Virus record (IMG/VR): IMGVR_UViG_3300033151_000140
Location: 1 to 20,874 of that record
Direction: 5' to 3' (one strand)
Origin: a virus
Length of the DNA: 20,874 nt
A program made the position numbers and the translations under genes. Below, piece by piece: positions 1-5,534 of this stretch. The notes under the pieces are model-generated. The model worked only from the letters and a program-made list of their open reading frames with translations, was not told where the DNA came from and did not search any database. The first letter of the stretch is position 1; each line of letters opens with the position of its first letter.

Positions 1-1
1 G

Positions 2-100
2 GAGACAGCAGAGGCAAACGCCGATAAGTATTTCTACCGTATGGTTCAATGGCAAGAGAAGGCGATGGGGCAATACAGCCCAAGTTGGGATGAATTATGA
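2..100 (+). CDS. C-terminal end of a small Ea22-like gene, cut by the window edge
   Basis: An open frame enters from the left edge and ends at TGA 98-100, giving 32 visible residues. It starts ETAEANADK and ends YSPSWDEL. The ATGA at 97-100 is shared with the next gene, the same junction used throughout this array. The first visible residues (E-T-A-E-A-N) match, in the same frame, the LEAAEAK-type module of the downstream paralogs, so this is probably one more member of the family. Its C-terminus is different from theirs. Function unknown. Confidence 0.7.
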   Translation, partial: ETAEANADKYFYRMVQWQEKAMGQYSPSWDEL

Positions 101-369
101 ACGATAAGATTAAAGCGATAGAGCCGACAATTATCGAACGGCTACGCGCTGGCGTTGTTGAGTTTCCGGTTATCGTAGAAAACCCAGCACTTATTATGGA
201 TGCCGCAGCGGATGCGCTGGAAGCAGCAGAACTGGAACGCAATGCAGCGATACAAAGTGCAGTCAAAGCACAGCAGACCATAAAGGAAATATCAGAAGTG
301 CTGAATAGTGAGACATACCCTGATGAGCAAACACAGCGAATTATTGAAATCATAGAGAGCAAGTCATGA
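97..369 (+). CDS. Small Ea22-like coiled-coil protein, array member 1
   Basis: A 90-residue acidic, mostly helical protein. It begins MNDKIKAIE, and the first 27 nt are identical to the start of the gene at 904. Its middle carries ALEAAELERNAAIQSAV, encoded by a 32-nt block (229-260) that recurs with one mismatch at 1625-1656. It ends IIESKS, the SKS tail common to the array. The start overlaps the previous stop as ATGA, and its own stop overlaps the next ATG in the same way. The LEAAE heptad-like motif in a small early-region phage protein resembles the Ea22 group of lambdoid phages, whose role is poorly known. No catalytic motif is visible. Coding is well supported by the conserved modules; function is not. 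Confidence 0.8.
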   Translation: MNDKIKAIEPTIIERLRAGVVEFPVIVENPALIMDAAADALEAAELERNAAIQSAVKAQQTIKEISEVLNSETYPDEQTQRIIEIIESKS

Positions 370-698
370 GTAAACCAACCACGGCAGAAATTCGGGAACG
401 GATATGCAGCACAAAAGGTATCAATCATGATGACTTGATGGAGCTATCCAGAATCCTGCTCGACAGGCTGGAAGCAGCAGAGGCAAAAATGTGTGGAGGA
501 TTACCGGCTGTCGGTGGTCACGATGACTGTCATGCAAGCCAGTTCAAGAAAACTATTCGTGATCTTGAAGCAACCATAGCCGCTATATCAGAACTGCAAC
601 GATACAGGGCATTTCATGATAATTGTCGCATTGAAGACAGGGACGGAATGTTCGTTCTATATGAAGACCTTCAAGCAATCATAAGGAGTAAGGCATGA
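366..698 (+). CDS. Small Ea22-like coiled-coil protein, array member 2
   Basis: A 110-residue protein. Its N-terminus (PTTAEIRER) is shared with the gene at 1239 through a 30-nt block. The LLDRLEAAEA segment at about residues 31-40 is shared with three neighbours, and LEATIAAI at about residues 67-74 is shared with the next gene. Between them lies a Gly/His/Cys-containing insert at about residues 42-58 (GG, GGHDDCH) that is absent from the others. This is not enough to claim a metal site. It ends LQAIIRSKA. The stop region contains AGGAG followed by ATGA, so it also supplies the ribosome binding site and start of the next gene. Function unknown. Confidence 0.8.
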   Translation: MSKPTTAEIRERICSTKGINHDDLMELSRILLDRLEAAEAKMCGGLPAVGGHDDCHASQFKKTIRDLEATIAAISELQRYRAFHDNCRIEDRDGMFVLYEDLQAIIRSKA

Positions 699-907
699 GT
701 AAACGGAAATATAAACGCCACCACACAAATTCACTTATACGCGCAGAACGGGCAAATGAACTTATGGAAAAGCTAGAAGCAGCAGAGGCAACCATAGCCG
801 CTATACAGTGGAAAAGCATTTGTAAAGATAACATGGAATATCAGGCAACCATAACCTGCTTTCAGATGGGCGAACTTCAAGCAATCCTGAACAGGTGCAA
901 GTCATGA
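695..907 (+). CDS. Small Ea22-like protein, array member 3
   Basis: A 70-residue protein and the shortest complete coiled-coil member of the array. The N-terminus is basic (MSKRKYKRHH) and unlike the other members. It is followed by EKLEAAEATIAAI, which repeats the module of the preceding gene, and a C-terminal GELQAILNRCKS matching the tails of the genes at 904 and 1239. It looks like a version of the gene at 366 lacking the middle. The stop overlaps the next ATG as ATGA at 904-907. Function unknown. Confidence 0.75.
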   Translation: MSKRKYKRHHTNSLIRAERANELMEKLEAAEATIAAIQWKSICKDNMEYQATITCFQMGELQAILNRCKS

Positions 908-1242
908 ACGATAAGATTAAAGCGATAGAGGAACGTCATAGCAGAGATGCAAAAGCCATAAAAGAATGTCCAGAACAGGAGGTGTATGTTTGGGCGTATC
1001 TGTCACATGAAGACCGCGCCACACTCATTGAAGAATACCACTTGCTGGAAGGCAGGCTGGAAGCAGCAGAGCAGACCCGATTAGGATTGCTTAAAAGGTT
1101 AGCTGTACTGGACGCAAAAGATCGAGCAGCAGAGCAGACCATTGAGAAAATCGAGGAAAGCATACGAGGTGTGCCAGAGGATTTCATGGACGGTGCTGTT
1201 GTAGATATACAAGAATCAATCCTGAACAGGAGCAAGTCATGA
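904..1242 (+). CDS. Small Ea22-like coiled-coil protein, array member 4
   Basis: A 112-residue protein. A GTG at 895 is in frame, but I place the start at ATG 904 because its 27 nt (904-930) are identical to the start of the gene at 97, and because this gives the ATGA overlap seen at every other junction. The sequence HEDRATLIEEYHLLEGRLEAAEQ at about residues 35-57 combines an H-x-DR motif with the LEAAEQ heptad. A second copy of the AAEQTI module follows at about residue 75. It ends ESILNRSKS, with AGGAG just before the next start. Likely helical and acidic. Function unknown. Confidence 0.8.
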   Translation: MNDKIKAIEERHSRDAKAIKECPEQEVYVWAYLSHEDRATLIEEYHLLEGRLEAAEQTRLGLLKRLAVLDAKDRAAEQTIEKIEESIRGVPEDFMDGAVVDIQESILNRSKS

Positions 1243-1487
1243 CTGAACCAACCACAGCAGAAATCAGGGAACGGCATGACACTATTGATCGTTATAATGG
1301 TGCTGAATTTAGTGACTATATCTTTGCAGATGAAGACCGTGGAATCCTGCTAGATAGGCTGGAAGCAGCAGAGCAGACCATAAAGAAAGCGTTAGAACTT
1401 GAAGTACATGAAGCCTGCATCCCCGCACGGATACGCTTTGTGTATGCCGGAAAACTTCAAGCGGTCCTGAACAAGAGCAAGTCATGA
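1239..1487 (+). CDS. Small Ea22-like protein, array member 5
   Basis: An 82-residue protein that is the cleanest example of the modular plan: N-terminal PTTAEIRERH, a variable stretch, DRGILLDRLEAAEQTI, a second variable stretch, and the C-terminal LQAVLNKSKS. The RERH...EDR...LL..LEAAE order is typical of Ea22-like phage proteins. It overlaps both neighbours by ATGA. Function unknown. Confidence 0.8.
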   Translation: MTEPTTAEIRERHDTIDRYNGAEFSDYIFADEDRGILLDRLEAAEQTIKKALELEVHEACIPARIRFVYAGKLQAVLNKSKS

Positions 1488-1948
1488 GTAATTCAATAGT
1501 ACGGGATATGCTTGAAGCACTGGAAGTACAGCACATCAATGAACTGATGGATGATGGCAAGCATTACATTATTGAGGTTTGTAAGAGGATAGCTTCTGAA
1601 AATAAGAAACAGATGGAAACATCCGAACTGGAACGCAACGCAGCGATACAAAGTGCTGTTGTTAGTGAGGAGCGTGCTGAGAAAGCGGAGGCTGAGCTTG
1701 CACTGGTTCGCACAGAGAACGCTGATTTGATTGAAGATATTAAACAAGCGATTGATGCTGCTAACGTGTTTGCTGCCGAGATTGTTGAAATGAAGCAGGC
1801 ACTATCCTTTGATTGGGACTTGTTTAAATCTACCCAGGAATCGCTGCGGGAGCATATGCAGATTATTAAAGCCGTAGCTGAGTATATGGAAGGTAAAACA
1901 TTCCACCGGAGGGACATTATGGCGATTATTAAGCGGGGTGGGTTGTGA
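1484..1948 (+). CDS. Coiled-coil protein, last and longest Ea22-like array member
   Basis: A 154-residue protein. It shares SELERNAAIQSAV (about residues 47-59) with the gene at 97, through a 32-nt block with one mismatch. This is followed by a long predicted coiled coil (EERAEKAEAELALVRTENA and onwards). The C-terminus is distinct (FHRRDIMAIIKRGGL) and lacks the RSKS tail. Loss of the tail coincides with a change in junction type: the stop overlaps the next gene as GTGA rather than ATGA. It may act as an oligomer through the coiled coil, but function is unknown. Confidence 0.8.
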   Translation: MSNSIVRDMLEALEVQHINELMDDGKHYIIEVCKRIASENKKQMETSELERNAAIQSAVVSEERAEKAEAELALVRTENADLIEDIKQAIDAANVFAAEIVEMKQALSFDWDLFKSTQESLREHMQIIKAVAEYMEGKTFHRRDIMAIIKRGGL

Positions 1949-2040
1949 GGTGGGCTAACATCCTGATCGAAATCACACTGGCAGTAATCGCGCTGGGTGG
2001 GGCGTTCATCGTGGGGTTTCTGGTGGGGATTAAGCCTTAA
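1945..2040 (+). CDS. 31-residue single-span membrane peptide
   Basis: A GTG-started frame whose GTGA overlaps the stop of the preceding gene. It encodes 31 residues: MRWANILIEI, then a continuous hydrophobic run of about 20 residues rich in Leu, Ile, Val, Ala and Gly (ending GFLVGI), then Lys-Pro and TAA. It reads as one transmembrane helix with a positively charged N-terminus. The preceding gene's end supplies a purine-rich GCGGGGTGGG stretch, and the coupling argues that it is translated. Small phage membrane peptides of this kind can be holin-like, antiholin-like or exclusion factors, but nothing here selects among these. It was called from the overlap, the hydrophobic run and its exact fit to the gap. 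Confidence 0.6.
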   Translation: MRWANILIEITLAVIALGGAFIVGFLVGIKP

Positions 2041-2054
2041 ATCTGGAGAATTAA

Positions 2055-2549
2055 ATGATTAGCAGAAGGGAATTATTACGCAGGTTAGGGCTTAGTACGA
2101 TAGCGGTTGCCGCCGCTCCGGTTGTGGCAAAACTGAATGAACTGCCATTGCCGAAACATCGGATCAAGAAACCTGTAAAGGCCCCAACGCTACCAACGGG
2201 CGTATCACAGCTATCAATTAATGGGCAAGTTGTTGGCAGGATTGTTAGATTTTCACATGAAACACAGTCACCAGTGATTGACGTAACAAATATTCATAGC
2301 GCAAGCCGTGAATACATAACGCACTATACCAATAGAGTTGCATTGGAAATTATCCCGGGTGGTGGTGGCTATACATCTATACAGGATATACTCTCATCAG
2401 GCCATATATCAACGATTGTTTTGTGGGTTGATGGCGCGTCTTTTGAATTTGAAGGTTATATATTGAGCCACTCTATTTCCGCTGGGCTTGCCGATTTCAC
2501 AATGCAGGCAATAACGATTGAAGTAACTGGCGAGGTTGTCGTTGTTTAA
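2055..2549 (+). CDS. Tat-signal protein with a tail-tube-like domain
   Basis: A 164-residue protein with GGAG 7 nt upstream of its ATG. Residues 1-25 look like a twin-arginine signal: SRRELLR (compare the consensus S/T-R-R-x-F-L-K), a hydrophobic stretch (LGLSTIAVAAAPVVA) and a possible cleavage after VVA25. A Lys/Pro-rich linker (about residues 26-47) follows. Residues 48-164 match the pattern of phage tail tube proteins: NGQVVGRI, VIDVTN (74-79), FEFEGYILSHSISA (130-143) and a final ITIEVTGEV. The tail tube protein in this window shows the same landmarks in the same order (VIDTTT, FSFSGFVLNFSFAA, FTIEIDGDV). It lies on the opposite strand from the tail genes. A Tat-exported tail-tube-fold protein is an inference. 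The hydrophobic segment could also be a membrane anchor. Confidence 0.75.
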   Translation: MISRRELLRRLGLSTIAVAAAPVVAKLNELPLPKHRIKKPVKAPTLPTGVSQLSINGQVVGRIVRFSHETQSPVIDVTNIHSASREYITHYTNRVALEIIPGGGGYTSIQDILSSGHISTIVLWVDGASFEFEGYILSHSISAGLADFTMQAITIEVTGEVVVV

Positions 2550-3373
2550 CGCTCCTCCTCAACAGTAAACTGCTTACGCCATTTCCAGCCACCGGATGAG
2601 TCTTTAGCCTGGATAACCTTAATCGGTGTGCTGGATTTGATTGAACCATAAAAGCCCAGCTTGTGCCGTACCTGTTCGTTATCTGCACCAGTTGTTTCTG
2701 GAATAACCACCAATGGGCTGGATGTGCCAACCGTCATATCCATATGCGCTGCACTGCGGATGGTGGTATCGCTGGAACTGCCCAATGCCTCTTGTTCTGT
2801 AAGGCTATTAAATATCAACCGTGCCACCCTGAACCGCTTGCGCTCATAGGTGTATTTGCTCTGGCCGATGGTCTGCTGGGTAGCTGAGTTGTCCTGCGTT
2901 GTAACCTCATACTCTGCGCCGACTTTCGGTGTCCACGGGTCATCAATCCAAATGCGTCCAACATCCACATCCTGCCCGCCTGTTGGCGTGAGGATAACCC
3001 GCACATATCGCGCTGAGTAGCTCGCGCCCAGCAATACATGCTGTTGCTGCGGGTCATCGCTTACGCCCTGCCACAGCGTGCCTGACGCACTTGCAACGTC
3101 ACTTGCGCCACTGCTTGTCCCCAGATGCACGGCATACGTTCCCGCGCTGATGTTATGCCCGAAAATACCCACATACGATATGTCTTGAGCCGATCCCAGA
3201 TCAAAGTCCAGTTTGACCGATTCCAGCGGGCTTGCGGTTCCCAGTGTCTGCCTGAATATCTTGCCAACCTGCCTGATCTGGACGTTGGTATCATCCAGAA
3301 CCTCAGAACCATCAGAACTGTTGGTCATGGTGGCGGAGTCGCCAAGATTTTCGTAACTGATTAATGCGCCCAC
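2546..3373 (-). CDS. Distal tail protein with a discoidin-like region
   Basis: A 275-residue protein that is last in the tail operon as seen here. The start is GTG 3373, preceded by CTGGGGAT and 1 nt after the previous stop. Residues of about 30-150 (ESVKLDFDLGSAQDISYVGIF..., ARYVRVILTPT, VGRIWI) follow the beta-sandwich pattern of galactose-binding/discoidin-like domains often found in receptor-contacting tail proteins. The C-terminal part (SKYTYERKRFRVARLIFNSL and onwards) resembles phage tail proteins that follow the hub gene. Its stop codon overlaps the convergent plus-strand gene. A distal tail-tip or fibre-attachment role is inferred from position and fold pattern. Confidence 0.7.
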   Translation of the reverse strand: MGALISYENLGDSATMTNSSDGSEVLDDTNVQIRQVGKIFRQTLGTASPLESVKLDFDLGSAQDISYVGIFGHNISAGTYAVHLGTSSGASDVASASGTLWQGVSDDPQQQHVLLGASYSARYVRVILTPTGGQDVDVGRIWIDDPWTPKVGAEYEVTTQDNSATQQTIGQSKYTYERKRFRVARLIFNSLTEQEALGSSSDTTIRSAAHMDMTVGTSSPLVVIPETTGADNEQVRHKLGFYGSIKSSTPIKVIQAKDSSGGWKWRKQFTVEEER

Positions 3374-3374
3374 G

Positions 3375-5534
3375 TTATCCCCAGAGTGTTAAACGGATAC
3401 GGTTTGAGATGAAACTGCCCTCAATTCCCAGCACGATATACTGTGAACCGGCAGAACCTAAATCCCAGCCATCAGAAAAGCCTGAACTAAAAGCGCCCGA
3501 ACCTGCATCAGAACCAAAACCAAAACGATCAAAGTCGATAGATACGGTATCACCCAAGTCCATCAGGATGAACTGTGACAGATCAAAGGCGGCATCAACG
3601 GTAATGAATCGCCGTTCCTGTGCGTATAACGCAATCAACCGATCAACCTCATCATCTGCATTTGCAGCGGTTCTGAAATAGGTATTCAGGATAGCATTAC
3701 CGATGGCGTGATTGTAGCCACTTGCCAGCGTGTTGCTGCTGGATGCTTCATGCTGGTATTGCTCGGATAATAAAACCCGCTCATCTTCACCCAGACTGGT
3801 GTCGATTGAATCTATATTCAGCTTGTGCCAGTTACGCAATGCGCCCATCCGGTTGGATAGACCCGGTGCATAATCTGTGCTGATGGATGATACATCTATG
3901 ATTTCCGCATCGGTAAATTCTGTTACACCCGCCCCGCCTGGTTCTGCCAATCGCCCGAACGTCAGGTTTCCTGTGCGTCCGATGTAGTACCAGCCGGAGT
4001 GCGAAGCACAGCCATCAAATAAAACCTGTGCTGCCGTGCGTGAGTCCTTCAGGTAGTACGAATATGAATAGCCGATTGCATCAATTTCAGCCTGAGTGGT
4101 GGTATCCACCGTCAAGCCTGTGATCTTGTCGGTGATGCTGGTTATAAAATCACTGAAGTCTGTTGTTGATGCGTATGCAGACCCGGCCCATGACTCATAA
4201 CCCGCTGGTATGGCCTCGCTGAAGTTCTCATCATGCAGGTACAGGGTGGCTTTGTTGTCCTGTGTGCGTAAATCTGTATGGGCCGAACCACGCACTGCAA
4301 TCAACGGATAAAATGTATCCAGTGGTGAATTTGATGTGATGGATAGTGTGCTTCCTTTTGCGCTACCATTGAGCCGGAAACTAACCTCCATATCATCAAA
4401 GCTCACCAACACACCAACGGTCTGATCTTCCCACCCGCCAGGAACTTCTGTGCTGACGTTTAAATCATCATCAATCCGTGTTCCATCTTCCCATGTATCA
4501 ATTGCCGGTGTTGAAACATTGGTTACATATGTGGTCCACAATGCGTATTCATCCGCATCACTGATGTTGTGGCCGTTGGTTGGTATTGCTGCGCCGATCC
4601 CGATTGCGGAAGTCCACCAACCATCCGGGCTTGCCGTTCCCGAAAAGCTTCTGGCCCGGTCAACATACATTTCGAAATAGTATTTCCCGCCCGCGCTGGC
4701 TGCTTTTGTGTCAACGCTATGGCCGGTAATCTCATAAATCCCGGCGGGACTGTTAAATGTCCTGTTTGGGTTTTGGATCGTGCGGTCAAGATTGGAGAGT
4801 GTTGCGCCATCCGTTTCAACACTGTCATCTATAACAGACAGGTTGCCGGTGCCGGTTGCTACCGGGTCACAGGTGATCTTGCCGGTTGCTGCGCTGGATA
4901 ATTTAAAGCCCGTATCCGTAACAGAAAACCCAACCTCTGCACCGTTATCCATGACCCGATCCATTTCGACAATGGTTGCATCATGGGCATCATAGGCGCG
5001 GGTAGCCTCATCTGTCAGGATTGGATCACAGCTTAATGGCGTACCAAAACAATATGGCTTGAGTTTATTGACTGCATCGCCCGATGCATAGGTGGATTGC
5101 TGGATGTTCTGATCTAAAATAGCGGCTGAATCCCGCAGTGTTATGCGTAGATTATCAACGGAATCGAAATCACCCTTATCCGCAATAGCGGTTGCGATGA
5201 CCGTACCGGCAGACCAATCCTGCCCAACGTCCAGCATCTTGATCGTGACAGCGCCATCGCGGAACTCCCAGCCCGTTGCATCATCAAAGTTGCCTGAGTT
5301 GTTCGCCAGCACCAGCGCACCAATACCGGCCACTGGCTTGCGGCCTGTAAACGGTGCAGCAACGCGCCACTTGTAGGATATATCCCCTGACAGAACACCC
5401 TGGAACCATGTTGATGCAGGCGTATCACCACTATCGGTAGTGAAATCCTCGGTAGCAACATACAACACCTGACCCTGTGGGCTTTGCGCTGTGTCTATGT
5501 AGCCGATAGACGCGGCAATAATGCGCCTAGCCAC
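3375..5534 (-). CDS. Tail hub/tip protein with an inserted SPRY-like domain
   Basis: A 719-residue protein directly after the tape measure gene, where siphophages encode the tail hub. GTG 5534 overlaps the tape measure stop by 8 nt. Residues of about 1-235 and 455-719 look like one tail-tip protein (NNSGNFDDATGWEFRDG; later DGCASHSGWYYIGRTGNLTFG and IIDVSSISTDYAPGLSNRMG). Residues of about 255-450 interrupt it with a different pattern: GGKYYFEMY, WWTSAIGIG, VGVLVSFDDMEVSFRLNG, DTFYPLIAV and EAIPAGYESW. These are the landmarks of a SPRY/B30.2 beta-sandwich, a protein- or ligand-binding module. The hub would close the tail tube and contact the cell. The SPRY-like domain is a candidate receptor- or glycan-binding insertion. 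Hub identity rests on position and general pattern. Confidence 0.75.
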   Translation of the reverse strand: MARRIIAASIGYIDTAQSPQGQVLYVATEDFTTDSGDTPASTWFQGVLSGDISYKWRVAAPFTGRKPVAGIGALVLANNSGNFDDATGWEFRDGAVTIKMLDVGQDWSAGTVIATAIADKGDFDSVDNLRITLRDSAAILDQNIQQSTYASGDAVNKLKPYCFGTPLSCDPILTDEATRAYDAHDATIVEMDRVMDNGAEVGFSVTDTGFKLSSAATGKITCDPVATGTGNLSVIDDSVETDGATLSNLDRTIQNPNRTFNSPAGIYEITGHSVDTKAASAGGKYYFEMYVDRARSFSGTASPDGWWTSAIGIGAAIPTNGHNISDADEYALWTTYVTNVSTPAIDTWEDGTRIDDDLNVSTEVPGGWEDQTVGVLVSFDDMEVSFRLNGSAKGSTLSITSNSPLDTFYPLIAVRGSAHTDLRTQDNKATLYLHDENFSEAIPAGYESWAGSAYASTTDFSDFITSITDKITGLTVDTTTQAEIDAIGYSYSYYLKDSRTAAQVLFDGCASHSGWYYIGRTGNLTFGRLAEPGGAGVTEFTDAEIIDVSSISTDYAPGLSNRMGALRNWHKLNIDSIDTSLGEDERVLLSEQYQHEASSSNTLASGYNHAIGNAILNTYFRTAANADDEVDRLIALYAQERRFITVDAAFDLSQFILMDLGDTVSIDFDRFGFGSDAGSGAFSSGFSDGWDLGSAGSQYIVLGIEGSFISNRIRLTLWG

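Larger units (their letters stand above)
97..1487 (+). repeat. Mosaic coding-repeat array shared by the small plus-strand genes
   Basis: Short, near-identical DNA blocks recur inside different genes. The 27-nt block at 97-123 is identical to 904-930. The 30-nt block at 372-401 resembles 1245-1274. The 32-nt block at 229-260 matches 1625-1656 (just past this span) with one mismatch. The block encoding LEAAE recurs near 221, 467, 775, 1057 and 1357. The junction AACAGGAGCAAGTCATGA, or close variants, ends most genes. The blocks occur in different combinations with unrelated sequence between them, as expected from recombination among paralogs. They are coding and irregularly spaced, so this is not a CRISPR array. 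Confidence 0.8.

Noticed and set aside
936-1277. A minus-strand open frame across the small-gene array.
   Set aside because: Ser/Cys-rich antisense product. The plus-strand genes are supported by ATGA overlaps, Shine-Dalgarno sites and conserved modules.
97-1487. Recurring short sequences that could suggest CRISPR or iterons.
   Set aside because: The repeats are in frame inside coding genes, differ in length, are not regularly spaced and occur in varying combinations.
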